The translations under genes and the position numbers were made by a program. Source: Nematopogon swammerdamellus (taxonomy: Eukaryota > Arthropoda > Insecta > Lepidoptera > Adelidae). Taken from it: DNA of 64,000 nucleotides. Numbering within the stretch: the stretch's first letter is position 1; each line of letters starts with the position of its first letter. Under the pieces are notes generated by a model. It did not search any database, was not told where the DNA came from, and saw only the letters and a list, made by a program, of their open reading frames with translations. The stretch lies in NCBI GenBank assembly GCA_946902875.1, contig OX336345.1:14415395-14479394 (forward strand), read 5' to 3'. Positions 11,230 to 23,559 of this stretch are shown here, in pieces.

Positions 11230-12372
11230 TCTTACACAATGCGGTTCATGAATGGGCTGCAAGATGTGGTCTACTATTAACCCATCTAAGTCGCAGGCCA
11301 TCATAATCGGTTCCACAAAACAATTGGGCAAGCTGAATAGGGATACCCTTCCAGCTGTTACCCTTAATGGAATAGTTATTCCTTATACCAGGCAAGTAAA
11401 AAATCTCGGCCTTATATTAGACGAAACACTATCATGGAACCTTCAAGTTCGAGAGGTTAGCCGCAAGGTCTATGGCAGTATGCACTCTCTTCAACGGCTG
11501 AAAAACTTCATACCTGTGGGCACCAAGACTATGCTTATCCAATCTCTTATTCTTCCCATTCTCGATTATGCCGATGTCTGTTATCTCGACTTAAATGCCG
11601 ATCTTCTCAACAAACTTGACCGCCTTCTCAACTTGGGTATTCGTTACATTTTCGGTTTACGCAAGTTTGACCATATTTCTGAGTTTCGTGCTCGTCTCCA
11701 GTGGCTTGACATTCGGCATCGCAGGAATACTCACATACTCTCTCTTCTCTTCTGCACTCTGAATGACCCTGGCGCACCTAAATATTTGAGTGAACGGTTC
11801 CAATACCTCAGTTCTCATGGGCTGGGCTTGAGGTCCGCTGACAACCTACTTCTAACCATACCGGGTCACTCTAGTTCGTGCTACGCTGACTCTTTCACCG
11901 TTCGTGCAGCCAAGCTGTGGAATCGGCTACCTCTATACATTCGTATTTCTCCTACTATCAAAATTTTTAAAAATAATATTTACAATTATTACTTGACCTC
12001 CTCAGTGTAACATTTTCTGCACATTAGCACTGTTCTCCCAATGGCCAATTATATATGTATGTAAGTATGTATTTATTTACTAATTATTGTATAAATATAT
12101 ATTTAGGTATTTTAATATATGTATATATAATATACAGGAACAAGTACTATGTATACTTATATATTATATATTGTAATCATGTATGTATGTTTATTTATAC
12201 CAATTTATTTAGTTACTATTCTCTCACATTATCTGTGCGCCTACTTATACACATTTACCACATCCCAAAGGTTTGCTCTAACATAATGCAGATCTGCATT
12301 CAGCCGACCTTTTTGTACCTTATTTTATCGAAAAATGGTGTACAATAAAAAATAAATACGAATACAAATACA
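11230..12372 (+). mobile_element. LINE 3' part (CR1/Jockey-like): RT C-terminus and 3' UTR
   Basis: A 252-codon frame (11252-12010) carries the end of a reverse transcriptase and the following C-terminal domain: INPSKSQAIIIGS, VKNLGLILDETLSW, LILPILDYADVCY and FTVRAAKLWNRLP. The catalytic FADD motif lies upstream and is lost by 5' truncation. Just before the frame, HEWAARCG is readable one frame off, so a frameshift sits near 11270. The 3' UTR has TATG-rich repeats and ends in ACAATAAAAAATAAATACGA with an AATAC-type tail near 12372. Confidence 0.85.
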
Positions 12373-12383
12373 AATTATTTGCT

Positions 12384-12740
12384 ACTAATAATTGATAGTA
12401 TCTACTCAAAGCATTGAAGACACACAGGTTAAAGGATTCAGGAAACACACTCGCCGGAAGACAGTTCCACACCATAGCGGTGCGACAAAGAAATGATTTT
12501 GAGAACCGATGCGTTCTCAAAAAGCCAATGTCAACAACAAAAAGGCGTTCAGTTTCTCTGCGACGAGTGCTGCGAAGATAGTTTGTATAGCCTGGAATAA
12601 GGGATGCAAGTTCCTCCGAGCAGCGTCTGGACGAACCTGGACGCAGCTGGACGTGGGCAGTTTGTACGAAGGTTCGCATTTGGAAGAGCTCGTGGAAGGT
12701 GCTGACCCATATTGGTCGTCCGATTGATCGTCAAGAAGTG
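12384..12740 (-). mobile_element. LINE 3' end (CR1/Jockey-like), opposite orientation
   Basis: Minus-strand frames contain RCSEELASLIPGY, then RTHRFSKSFLCRTAMVWN and CLPASVFPESFNL, the same C-terminal block as at 4085 and 47960. It abuts the previous LINE tail to tail. It has no RT core and is a dead fragment. Confidence 0.75.
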
Positions 12741-12960
12741 CCTAGACAAGAATCCAAGAAGATTTCCATGATCTCCGCGTGCACCATCACCTATTCGTCG
12801 TTTTTACACCATATCCATCATTCTACATTTAAGTGGTCACCCTCGCCTCACTCTCGCCCCCTTCCTACAAGTTTAGAATTTCCACATCCTATCTCGTTGT
12901 TTGTTACAACTTAATAATGTATAAATCATTTATATACAAAAAATAAATATAAATACCAAG
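12741..12960 (+). mobile_element. Possible LINE 3' UTR with A-rich tail
   Basis: It ends in ATACAAAAAATAAATATAAA, like other LINE tails here. No protein block is clear. A unique intron sequence is the alternative. Confidence 0.3.
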
Positions 12961-14133
12961 TTTAAATTAGGTAACGTTAAATGACAAAGTGAAAGTAGAT
13001 GTGGGCACGGCAATCTATGTAGCTAAACAAAGGCTCATAACCCACAGACGCAAACCAAACTTCGCACCCGTGTTTGTTCGACTCAAACATAATATTTCAT
13101 CCTCAACCCACCCTTTATCACATTACATATTTTGTTCTCTGAAACAACACCGCGCCACCATCGCTCGGCTTTATTCTAAAATGAAAAACGAGGCCGTTTT
13201 CTGCGCCACCGCCGTTTTTAAACAAATAACGGCTAATCTAGATCTCTTTGAGGCTCATCTATTCATTTCATTAGGGTGACCCAGTTTTACCACCCCCGTG
13301 CACATGATGGCGCTTATACACTGGCTCAGTGCACCCTTAACCTGAAACGATCAGTTAAGTACCTATGCACTTAGCGTTATAGAATTTATTGAGCGAATCC
13401 TATTGGTTTGTATTAACTAAACTGATGTCTCGGGAAATAGTCTGATTCGGAAATAAAACAACGAACTAAATTATACCCAAGAACAGCGATCGGCTGCTGT
13501 CTTCTCCCAGACGGCAGCGCGGTTTCTTGTTCTGTGATTATGCTTGACGAAATCAACGATGATGCAACGATATACAGCGAGTTTCAGGATAGGGTTTAGT
13601 AACTTCAGGGTTCGAAAGGTGTCCATATTTGAAGACGAACAGCTCTGAAACATTTTCCCAGATTCGGTAATTTTATGGTACTTTTTGATTAAAATCGATT
13701 CATCAAGATTTGGTGGACGGATCACGTCCGCCTTTAATAAATAAAAATAAAATCATTAACTCATAGATATAAATGGTTATGTTGCAATACATAACTAGTA
13801 GAATTAAACTGCATGTAGTTAAATTCCAAATACTGAAAACTCATTGACATTAAATGAAAAAGGGGACTGGACCTAGACAGTACTTTTGTCAGATCTCCCC
13901 AGACTCATTGTCCATCGAGTTTTTATTATAATTTCCAATTTTTCTATGAAAAAAAATACGGAATTTCGATTTGAGTGATAAGGATTTTTTTCTTCTAATA
14001 ATGAGTACTTTCTATTCCTGAAGTTTCTCTAGCCTATCCTGAAACATCCTGTATACGTTCGACAAGCACATATGTTTCTTCGGTAAAAGAATAAATCTCC
14101 ATATGGCCACTGATATGACCGTAAGCTGGAGAG
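12961..14133. other. Intron sequence, no gene recognised
   Basis: Two unsupported frames occur, 96 codons at 12989-13279 (+) and 84 codons at 13471-13725 (-). Neither shows a domain, signal peptide or splice pair. Confidence 0.4.
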
Positions 14134-14345
14134 GTGCGGGGTGACCGCTCGACCGTTGGAGGCTAACCGTGGTTCGGATTCCACGTTAAACTGTAGGTCC
14201 CTTCCCTTCTTACCTTTTAGGTGGTAGGGTTTATCCCGGCCTGGTTGGTACCACCGCACTAAGCGAATCTTCGGTCGAAACGGCTATATAAATAGTTCGT
14301 GTTTTCCGTCCAGTTCAGTGTAGCCGTGTCAGTTTTTATAAAAAA
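14134..14345 (+). repeat. Family A SINE with partial head
   Basis: It starts in the 5S-like part (GTGCGG then GGTGACCGC) with about 14 bases deleted, keeps GGTTCGGATTCC and the body, and ends GTGTCAGTTTTTATAAAAAA. The part between GTGTAGCC and GTGTCAG is deleted. It confirms that the head seen at 7643 belongs to the family. Confidence 0.85.
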
Positions 14346-15216
14346 GAAGCTATTTGCCTAGTGTGAAAGAGCCTCTCCTCATACCCCTGTATCCAGAAGA
14401 CAGGATATAGTATATGGGCATCTGATGCAGGTGACGTGTATCGTCATTACTCTGGCATATTTTTTTTATATATATTTTCGCAGACGCGCGGGGCGCCAGG
14501 GGAGCGAAGCGAGGGCTGGATAAAATGATTAATAGCCTCCGGTCCCCCTGTGGCTTTACGTTGTAAATTTATGTAGTGCGATTAAGACCTGCAGGTCGCT
14601 ACTAAGTTGACGAGACGTCGATAGGCTCTGGCGAGGAGATTTTGATGGATGATGAGGCGTCTCGAGCGTTCTACGCCACTTAATAAGCTAACATACCACT
14701 TATTAGGGAGGTGACAAAAACTGAAGTGCTTCTGTACGTTTTGGTGATTTAAAATTTGTGCTATGAACATATCGTGAAAAGTAAGCCAACTGAGCTTGCT
14801 TATATACGATTGCGGAGTCGTGTTAAAATGTAGTGTACTAACTACGAGTACATTCCAAATGTCAGTATCTCATTAAATGAAGGAATAATTAAAGGTTTTG
14901 TGCCTGAAGCACAAACATTTGATTTTATACTCTACAACTATTTTGTTCTGCCGTATTAATTTGTTGCTTACTACAAATTAACATTGTTTCGTTAACAAGT
15001 CAAAATGTTACAGATTTAGATAAAAAATTACATTACAAATTCAATGTCCCTTCAATTTCGCATATGTATAAACACATCTTCGTTCGGAAATAAAAAAAAA
15101 CTGTACCTACTTACCTCAAAATCTGTGATGCACCCGTAGACGGAAAAAATGTTATATAATATTTTTTTATGATCGAAGGATGCCCCTCTTTCAGTAGCAG
15201 TGTATCATAATATTAT
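14346..15216. other. Intron sequence, no gene recognised
   Basis: GGGGAGCGAAGCGAGGGC at 14490-14520 looks like an eroded repeat head. A 62-codon minus frame at 14582-14770 is unsupported. Confidence 0.4.
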
Positions 15217-15548
15217 ACATACATACATACATATCACACACGCTGAATCCCGACAATCGGGGTAAGCAGAGTAATCGGTGTTGTGCTGCAAGAAATCGGG
15301 TAAATTACAGCACAACACCGACCACCACGTTTCGCAAATTATTCCAACAAGATTCAATCGATCAAGCAGCAAGTAAGGCACGAAGACCCACCTGCTGCAT
15401 GACTCGGTGGAAGTACCATGCCAAGGTGAGAGGTGGCGAGCCTATCGCCCTTTAGCATGGCATCTTGTCCTTATCCCTTAGTCGCCTTTTACGTCATGCA
15501 CGGGGAGAGATGCAGTGAGGCTATTCTTTTTAAGTACCGGCCCCACAC
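15217..15548 (-). repeat. Family B repeat, nearly full length
   Basis: In element orientation it starts with the GTGTGGGGCCGGTACTT head (15548), runs through the body and ends at CGGGATTCAGCG followed by a CATA microsatellite tail (15217-15233). The CAGCACAACACCGACCACCA block is diagnostic. Confidence 0.85.
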
Positions 15549-16952
15549 CCCATTATATTATAATTTTCAGAATTATATTCTTAGCGCAATTTTCAAAGAG
15601 TATAATATCTAGAAAACTAAACGTCCATTGCATTCTCGTATCACCCCTTTGACGCGCAAATTCACCCTCCGGAACAAAGCGGAGATGAAATTTTTATTAT
15701 TTTTCTAAACGACGTGCTGAATAAAGATATTAGCTACATCTGTCACTAGCGAGTGGCGATGTAATTGCCTCAATTTCCTAGAGGCTGTTGTTCAGTTTTA
15801 TTGTTCATTTTATTGGTCTCCTCAGACAAGAAGGAGATTATTGGCCTATAAAATACTATGTAACACTTGTTTTACATCAATGGTTTTATTGGAGGGACTA
15901 AACTGACAATTTCAATCATTGCGGTGCACGATGCTCTCTCTCGCCTTGCCACTCTCAAGTTACTGCTCAATCGTAATACTGAGACGGAGCATTTCATTGC
16001 TTCTCTTCGCCGTTAAATTAAATCAATTAACATCGAATCTGATAATAATAAATGCACAATAACAAATACAAAATTGGGAAATACCTATAAAATTAAATTA
16101 ATATTTATAAGAGCATACAAAATGTCTACAAATTTATTTTGAAATATATAATATGTAGTTCCTTAATAATATGTTGGTCAGCCGATTTGTATCCCTATCT
16201 TTAGAGGACAGTACTCTTGTAGATGGGTCCGCCCGTGTTGTGCCTAGTTGTTCAGAAAATAATACAGGAAAAGCAATAGAAAGCATGTCTTTCTCAACTC
16301 AGATGACGTCGAGAATTCGGGATGCGCATTGCGCATCGCAGTCACCATCAATCTTGCTGAAATCTCAGGTGGAGCTCCTATCCTAACGCAGTTTTCAGCT
16401 CGCGCTTTACTGCCTTCAGTTTTATCTATTACCCACCGCAAGAGGGGACATAAACTGTTCTCTGTTTACTGTGCTTTTACGGGCGTTCCACTAAAGTGAG
16501 CGCGGCTCTTTAATACATTCCACACTGTTCTTGTCGTAGTGGATGTTATTTTCCCCATATCCTAGATGATAGCTTTTAATTGCTGAGAATTTTATCTATT
16601 TCGGAAAAGATGTAAAATTCAGTAACTGAAGCCATGCACTATCGTTAAAAATTACAAATGTATTTAAAAAAAAAATACGAACAAAAATTGTCTGAAAATT
16701 TTCCACGAAGTTTGATCCAAACTTAAATATTATTCATGTAGATATGGCTAAGTTCGAATTATTTTCATTTGATTAATAATTCAGTAGGTACTTGTGAAAC
16801 TTTCACAAGTTCTTAGTCTTTCTTTGTGTGGTTATTAAATAAAATAATATATAGGTAGATATTTATATATTTTTTATTAAAACTGAAATAATTATAGCAA
16901 CACGTAAGACGCCAGGCCATTCTAAGGTCATAATATGAAAAATATACCTAAA
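15549..16952. other. Intron sequence, no gene recognised
   Basis: AT-rich. Short frames near 16171-16441 have no recognisable domain. Confidence 0.4.
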
Positions 16953-17071
16953 TTTTTTTTTCTTTTTTATGGAAACTGACACGGTTGGCTACATCACCTA
17001 CAACGTCCGTGATGTCAGCCCATAACACCGGGTGAACTAGGTGCCATGTCAGTGCTTCCCCCTTTGATCGT
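16953..17071 (-). repeat. Family A copy, truncated
   Basis: It keeps the A tail and the tail-proximal 110 bases as far as CTTTGATCGT, then stops abruptly. It is highly similar to the 7257 copy. Confidence 0.85.
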
Positions 17072-17194
17072 TATATAGAGTTGTCTTTAATAAGTATTCT
17101 ATTATTATTTTATCTTCAATTCTCACTTCAACTTCAAGTATCTTCAACTCCTTTGCTACCACCTACTTATGTAAATTCCACTATATTATTCGAA

Positions 17195-17330
17195 TTTTAA
17201 TCATCCAAAGGTTGATCATAAGAAATCTCTGTAAGTGATAAGTCCGCCTTTGCACCTTATTTAAATGTTCTAATGTGTTTGTTAATGTTACATGTTTCTT
17301 GGAGCAATAAAGGATTTTCTATTCTATTAC
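17195..17330 (+). mobile_element. LINE 3' tail
   Basis: It is the same tail as at 6690: AAAGGTTGATCATAAGAAATC, GTCCGCCTTTGCACC, and GGAGCAATAAAGGATTTTC followed by TCTATT. Confidence 0.6.
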
Positions 17331-17589
17331 CTGTTCCAGATGTATTGACAAGTATTGCCGGCGAGCGTGTAGCTCGTGCCCCGACATCGTTGACCTGAGT
17401 TTAAGAGATAAAGTTAATTTTGTTCTACCTATATCAACTCTTAACTCAAAGCACGTATGAACATTTCGCTGCATCATTTCAAACGAGTGGATAATTTTCT
17501 TTGGGGGGTTATGGGATTTTGCTGCGGAATGTATATAAATATATCTATCTAACTTAAAGTTATCTACTTGGGCCTCTTACTATTTTAAA

Positions 17590-17995
17590 TAAACTAGCTT
17601 TTGCCCGCGACTTTGCTCGCGGTAGACTCGGTTTCGTGCGACAGGGACGACGCTCTACAATGGGATTGTCTCTTTCTAAAGCTCTACACACATTATTTTC
17701 TGACGAGAAATGTACAGATCTTTAGAAAATCCAATTTAAACGCAAATATATATATATATATTTCTTTTTATATTGCTACATCACCTACAACATACGTGAT
17801 TTCAGCCCATAACACCGTGTGAACTTGGTGCCACGTATGTGCTTCCCTTCTCTTATATCCTATCTCTGTCTACCGTCCATACTATATTTGATACTGTTCA
17901 GCCCTAAGGCTATTTAGCGTGATGGTATATAGCCTATAGTGAGCCTCAAGAACTACTCTTTCCATTGGTGCAAACCGCTTCAAAATCTATTCAGT
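17590..17995 (+). repeat. Family C repeat with nested family A fragment
   Basis: The head ACTAGCTTTTGCCCGCGAC is at 17593. The tail block (GCGTGATGGTATATAGCCTA, CAAGAACTACTCTTTCC) is at 17905-17990. A family A piece interrupts it at 17775-17850, and a GATAGAGA microsatellite follows where CATACAGACAGAC is usual. Confidence 0.65.
17775..17850 (-). repeat. Family A fragment inside family C
   Basis: GCTACATCACCTACAACAT, TTCAGCCCATAACACC and GTGCTTCCC identify it. It lacks the A tail. Confidence 0.75.
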
Positions 17996-18125
17996 GATAG
18001 AGAGATAGAGAGATAGAGAGATAGAGAAATAGAGATATAGAGAGATAGAGATATAGAGAGATAGAGAGATAGAGAGATAGAGAGATAGAGAGATAGAGAG
18101 ATAGAGAGATAGAGAGATAGAGACA
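17996..18125. repeat. AGAGAGAT microsatellite
   Basis: About 130 bases of AGAG/AGAT repeats. An apparent 79-codon frame on the minus strand is only the translation of this repeat. Confidence 0.95.
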
Positions 18126-18450
18126 TGTTCATTGTATTATGTTTCAGTAAATCTTGAATACAACACTTCACTTCACGGATAACATTAGAGCGCCCTGATG
18201 ACCGATCACTAGAGTACACGAAACCTGAATATTTTAAAATATTTCTTTTCTAACCTAATCCTCATGTTAGTCTGTCTAGTTATGGTGTTCCTTCACGAAT
18301 ACAAGCGTTGTTGCTGTTCTCACTGCTGTTGGGAGGTGCGCCGGGACGCTCCTGCCTGCATGAAACGGCGGCGGCCTAATCTAATCACTAACCTACACCA
18401 GGCCTACCTACTTTTAATGTGCTACCTTCTAGCCAAAATCCTTGAATCAA
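18126..18450. other. Intron sequence, no feature recognised
   Basis: Unique-looking sequence between the microsatellite and the next family B copy. A 72-codon frame at 18264-18482 runs into the repeat and is not a gene. Confidence 0.4.
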
Positions 18451-18760
18451 TACATACATACAAATATACAGCATCGGGATAAGCAGAGTAATCGGTGTTG
18501 TTCTGCAAGTACTCTTGTAAATTACAGCACAACACCGACCACCACGATTAGCAATGTATTAGGCCAAGATAACTATCAAGCTGCAAGTAAGGCACGAACC
18601 CACCTGCTGCATGACTTCGTGGAAGGACCATGCCAAGGTTAGAGATGGCTGTCCTGTCGCCCTTTAGTACGGCACCTTGTCCTTATCTCTTAGTCGCCTT
18701 TTGCGACATGCACGGGGAGAGGTGCAATGGGGTTATTAATTTTAAGTACCGGCCCCACAC
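18451..18760 (-). repeat. Family B repeat
   Basis: It has the CATACATACA tail, GATAAGCAGAGTAATCGGTG, the GCCAAGGTTAGAGATGG block and the AGTACCGGCCCCACAC head end. It is full length or nearly so. Confidence 0.85.
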
Positions 18761-19270
18761 GGTACATACTTGGATTCACTTGGTAGCAATATATAGAGGA
18801 AGAACATTTAAATCGGTATGGACGTCAGACTGTCCAATGCTTATACGAGAAACAGCGTCGCCGAGCTGTGCGGGTGGCGGAGGGGACGGCGCGCGCTCTG
18901 ATTGGGTGGTATCGGGCGGTATAGCGCTCTGATTGGTTGGTAACGAATGGCATTTGTACGTTTATACAAACGTCGTGTTACGCTGGCGCGGGGAAGGTCC
19001 GACGTCCTTACCTATTAAATGTTCTTGATATAGAGTCGACATGCAGCGTGCAACCGTTTCATGAAAAATACCGCAACATTTATGTGCCGCGGTACATGTT
19101 ACGGTCTATGTTCATAGTCATATTCCAAGATGCTCCTCGTAACATAAACCGTAGAAGTCGCGAGATATCTCCGGGGACATTTACCTCCTAGTAAATCCGA
19201 GAATTTAATGTATCCGGTAATGTGGAGACATTAAGTCTCGGCCGATTCTCCAATACGAGCATTGTTGCAG
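18761..19270. other. 3' end of the 18-kb intron
   Basis: Moderately GC-rich with unsupported frames. It ends with the acceptor ATTGTTGCAG just before the exon at 19271. Confidence 0.5.
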
Positions 19271-19455
19271 AGTGGCGGTTACGGCCAAGGCACGCTGTTC
19301 TCACTGCGCTCGCGGAGGCGAGCCGGGGCCTTTCTGTCCTTGGAGCTGGCGGGGCGGGGCGCCGCGCGTCTGGTGCACGCGGGGGCGGGGCCCACGCGCG
19401 TGATATACCTGGCCGTCACGCTGCACGACTTTCGCTGGCATCGGTTGGCTATCAG
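19271..19455 (+). CDS. TSPN-domain protein, exon encoding the middle of the domain
   Basis: Acceptor TTGTTGCAG|AGT and donor ATCAG|GTAAGTC bracket 185 nt; it starts in phase 0 and ends in phase 2. It encodes SGGYGQGTLFSLRS, FLSLELAG, then VIYLAVTLHDFRWHRLAI. The LFSL, LEL and D-x-WHRLA(I/V)S strands are signature positions of TSPN/laminin-G folds. It is very GC-rich. It follows the 1055-1260 exon in phase, and together they read as one continuous domain. Confidence 0.88.
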
Positions 19456-19548
19456 GTAAGTCGATAAGGTTAATATTCAAGTATTTCAACAATAATTGGT
19501 CCGTAGTTTGGTAGGTTAAAAATTACATCCAATAATACAATACACATA

Positions 19549-19915
19549 TTTTTTTTAGAAAGCGCGACATGTGGCGCCCATTCACCCAAAAGGTGTCTAA
19601 CGACGCCCATGGACATTCGGACGTACGCGGGGGTTGCGAATGCCATGCCGGCCTGGCAGGTGCCTATTCGCGCCTCTCTCGAAGGAAACGAAACTATACT
19701 TGGGAGGGAATATGTGGGCAGGGAGAGCGTTCCAGAGTTTACCAGTTCTGTGGAGGAAAGATCTGCAGAACCGATTGGTACGCATCCGCGGTAAGTCCAG
19801 CGTATAGGGATGCAATCCTTGCCCAGTGCGCGTTGTGCGGAAGTGGAAAGGGGACCGCGGGATCGCGTTAAACAGCTCCTCCGAGCATTCCCTATGGAAT
19901 AAGCGATAGAACATT
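19549..19915 (-). mobile_element. LINE 3' end (Jockey-like) in intron 2
   Basis: The minus frame gives VFYRLFHRECSEELFNAIP-like text, LDLPRMRTNRFCRSFLHRTG and KLWNALPAHIFP. The element end AGCGCGACATGTGGCGCC next to a T-run marks its A tail at 19549. The same family occurs at 20856 and 32915. It starts about 95 bases after the exon donor. Confidence 0.8.
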
Positions 19916-19971
19916 AAAGAAATGCGCCTGTTTCATATTATGATTCAATTCTAGCTGCAAGCATGCGTTAA

Positions 19972-20110
19972 AGTCTACATACATACATAGCGTCAGGCCT
20001 GTTTCTCAGTGGGGTAGGCAGAGACAACGGATCTCCAGTTGCCACTATCCTGGCACACCTCTGCCGCCTCTTCCACTCTCATAATGTTTTTCATACAAAT
20101 CTCTTCAATT
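19972..20110. repeat. Unclassified dispersed repeat
   Basis: A CATACATACAT run and GGGGTAGGCAGAGACAACGG, CACCTCTGCCGCCTCTTCC. I recognise this text as common in moth genomes but cannot name the family. Confidence 0.45.
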
Positions 20111-20855
20111 GTAGTATTGTTCTATGTATAATTTTATTTTACAACCTGTTTCTGAACAATACGCAAGTAAAATAACAATATATTGAAATATTGTAGCAAG
20201 TTCTACCATTTAGAAAACCACAATATTAACAAACCTTATCGCATCTTTCAAAGGATTCATATCAATGCTTTCTTTGTACAAATAATCTTTTTGAAGGGGT
20301 TTATTTTTAATCAAATTGAGAGCCTTAAAATTAAATTTGTAAATTTCACCAAAAGAAATATTTGATCAAATAAGCAATCTTCTAAAAATATATCAAGATA
20401 ATACCAATGGGTCTGAAAATGTATTATAAGCAATTTAGACGTGGTTTTTCAGAGTAATAACGCTTGGATATTAAATGTAATGACTTCATTATTATTAATT
20501 TATTGCACACAACACAACACAATTAATTATGTAATTTCATAAGAACAAAATTGATTAAATCGGATAGATGAATGAAACAAAGTCAAAGTTATCTTCATAC
20601 AGTGCTCCTGCTCCCAGCATTAGTATTTAGTCGGGGTTTATTTCCTGTAATTTTTTTCTATCTCATTCTCTCCTACGTTCGCCGTCTCGCTCTCGCGCCT
20701 CTGTTTCGAGTGAGTTTACCTTTCGCCAGCGACACACAGTTCTAGGAATAGACCCGCTGGTATTTGTCTAGCCGCACTTTTCCCAATTTTAACTCCTATT
20801 CTATGCCTTTCTATTCCTTCATTTAATATTTTTTTTATTAAAAGTTCAACATAAT
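20111..20855. other. Intron 2 sequence, no gene
   Basis: AT-rich, with a short GC-richer patch at 20670-20770. No exon fits between 19455 and 21044. Confidence 0.5.
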
Positions 20856-20985
20856 ATGGCGCCGAGCCACCCATAAGTTGTCTAAAGACGCCCATGGGAA
20901 TTCGGTCGTATGCGGGGGTTGCGAATGCGATGCCGGCCTGACAGGTGTCCATTCACGCCCCCTCTTTAAGGACCCGACTTATTAT
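20856..20985 (-). mobile_element. Short LINE 3' end, second copy in intron 2
   Basis: GGCGCCGAGCCACCCATAAG through GGTTGCGAATGC and TTTAAGGACCCGA is the terminal part of the element at 32915. Only the last ~40 codons remain. Confidence 0.75.
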
Positions 20986-21043
20986 AATGTTTAATTTGTT
21001 ACACCAGTTGTAGCAACTGCTAACGACTATTGCTTCCCTCCAG

Positions 21044-21167
21044 CGTGCACGACGACAGTACGGTTCGTGCGTTCGTGGACTGCCGCTGGCTGCGCACGGA
21101 TGTGTTGGAGAAGGACTCCCTAGATACGCCGAAGGACGCCGACCTCATCATAGGATACCTCTTTTCG
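21044..21167 (+). CDS. TSPN-domain protein, third visible exon
   Basis: Acceptor CTTCCCTCCAG and donor TCG|GTACGT. The 124 nt complete the split serine codon and end in phase 0. It encodes VHDDSTVRAFVDC, then RWLRTDVLEKDSLDTP and DADLIIGYLFS. FVDC holds the first cysteine of the disulfide found in collagen-type TSPN domains, and the IG-x-x-F strand precedes the last part of the fold. Confidence 0.88.
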
Positions 21168-23160
21168 GTACGTATTATAATTTGTTTATTTACTAGCGAG
21201 TACGCAGCTCCGCTGTACTACTCTGTGGCTGTACACTTCGACTCCCATACCAACTTATTCGAACAATAGCTTTAAACCTGTATAGCACTATTATAGCAGC
21301 TGTCTTAGGGTAAACATTTTACTTTGTATCGACTTTTATTCTCAAGATCTGTCTTTGTAGAAACCATTAATCAAAATAATAGTGCCTACATAAAAAGTAA
21401 TTTTATTAAATTCATTTTCAGTTTCAGTAATTTCAGCTTTCTTATTGATCCAGTCGGTAATAAAGTTTAGTTATAATTTGTATCCACCTAAGCACAACGA
21501 GAATGGACGGGCAAGAAAACTAAATTTGGATTTTTTTATGATCATTCGTTAGTATTGGAGCAAGATATTTCATTCGAGGAAGCCTATGTATACAGCATGC
21601 TTTCTCTTAACACCGAATTCCATCTTCCAATCCTATACTGCAGTGCCATCTAGCATGATCAACATTAGTCAGTTGTGCAGTACTAGATGGCGTTGTAGTA
21701 GGTATTGTAAATATTATGTGTGTGAAATATACGAGTATATAATGATTTTATCACAAAAAGAAATAGCCTAAGGTCAGAGCCCGTACATGTACACGACAGA
21801 TATCCCACGAAGATCTTACTTACGTCTTACATAGAGTGATATTTACTAGAGAACTCACTTCATAAAATGTCACGTCTAAATGACGTCCCAAGGCGGCGGG
21901 GAGATAAGAAAACCGAGGGCTCGCGGGTAGCTCAATTCTCTCGGCAGAGATCGGATGTACCCACTCTGGTACTGAACTTTGTTGAACGTCCACGAACGCC
22001 TCATAGCAAGTTGAGTAGGTACCTATTCTACAACATAGAATAGTTCTTGAATTCCCTTGAATTATTATTTTTTGAGTGAAATGTTTATTACATAAATTAT
22101 TAATTAACTTGTATAAACTATGAATTTCATTTGTCATTTGAAAAAATAAACAAACTTTAATTATTTAATATTTAAGTTTAAATTTTGCAGCGCCATCTAC
22201 AAGCGTTAAATCACATCGACTGATGTAGCTGAAATGCTAGATGGAGTATTATTTTGATGTGATGAAATCCCGAGCCTACCTCAGCCCATGACTTAAAACG
22301 TATTAAATTAATAGGTGCCATTACAGCACAACACCGACCACATAGGTGCCATTAATTATTAATGTCTCAGAATTAATACCGTTATAGAATTCAGATATAT
22401 TGAACTATTGAACAACCCACCCACAATCACGACAGGTCACTTAAAACGTTTATCAATGAACTAATTAACTCGGTCCGGTGGTTATTCGCTATCAAACATT
22501 TCCTTTGCCTGTGTCTTTGCTAAAACCACAAGTGGCCTGGTTAATTCCTACAAAGGGGCCTCGGAATTATTATGCCTTTTGTCTTGAGCCGCCGTCTCGA
22601 GGTCGCTCCATTCAACACAATTTCAGCAGGCTTCCATCAGAGTGGACGTAATTCGAACCGTTCCATCTCAGTCTACACGGCGGCGAGCTGATTCAAATTG
22701 AAAGTTTTTGTTTCCGAGTTCTGAAATTCGCGGATTGGCCGCTTTCGCCCTACCTAGTTTACGATATAATATTTTATCAATATTTTTGACGTGATAACGT
22801 CTTATAAATTGATGAACACCGGCTGCACGCACGAATATCACGTCACGTTCCATCTGAGCCTGTGTGTGCAAGCGAGAGCGCGTAACAAGCGATAGAGAGG
22901 CACAATCAGCCCAAGCGTCGGCTTGTAAAAGTACCAGGGCCGCAGAAATTAAAACGAGGTTACTCGTACCATAATATCTGGCCGGTCGGAAAACATTTCA
23001 AATTTAGAATATTCATGAAACAAGGGTTGTATGGCGTTATCACGTAAAACTATCGTCCGTAAACCGACTTTACAGACAACCAATTTTTTTAATTGGGATA
23101 TCAGTGCAAATAGTCACCAATGTCAATCAATACAATTACATTAAAAAATGAAATATAAAA
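21168..23160. other. Intron 3 of the TSPN gene (most of it)
   Basis: It holds a decayed family C head at 21187-21240, two CCATCTAGC...TAGATGG motif pairs (about 21648-21690 and 22190-22250) and a short family B scrap at 22323-22345. No gene is recognised. The full intron ends at 23559. Confidence 0.5.
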
Positions 23161-23445
23161 AATTGGCCAAGCGCGAGTTTTACTCACGCACCGTAGGTTT
23201 TGATTCAAACTACCTGTGGCGCCATCTATTATTTAGTAGCTTGAAAATGTACTAATTGATTCTTAGCAATCTTCTTGTATAGGGACCTCCTTGTTTAATT
23301 CTAATTTTTTTTTTACTTTTGCTTTTTTTATTATTTATGGGATATACGCCATAATAACACATATATATATATCTGTGACAATTTCAACCAGCTACGTATT
23401 ACGTTTCAAAAGTTACAGAACTAGGGTACACGCATGCATGCTTTC
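23161..23445 (-). repeat. Family F repeat
   Basis: It reads from TTGGCCAAGCGCGAG through a TTTTTTATTATTTATGGGATA block to CGTTTCAAAAGTTACAG. It is the reverse orientation of the copy at 32003. Confidence 0.65.
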
Positions 23446-23559
23446 TTAAAAATGTCAGATTTTCCAGCCAGAGCAAGCGATGGAGTTCCATAAAAATATT
23501 TTCACTCTAAATTCGGACTGTCTGTACGCACAATATATCAAGTGTTTGTATTGCTTCAG

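Larger units (their letters stand above)
1261..19270 (+). other. First visible intron of the TSPN gene (18 kb)
   Basis: It is bounded by GTGAGT at 1261 and TTGTTGCAG ending at 19270, phase 0 on both sides. It is filled with repeats listed separately. No further exon that keeps the reading frame was found inside. Confidence 0.75.

Noticed and set aside
17980..18219. A Ser/Leu-repeat protein on the minus strand
   Set aside because: It is the translation of the AGAGAGAT microsatellite.
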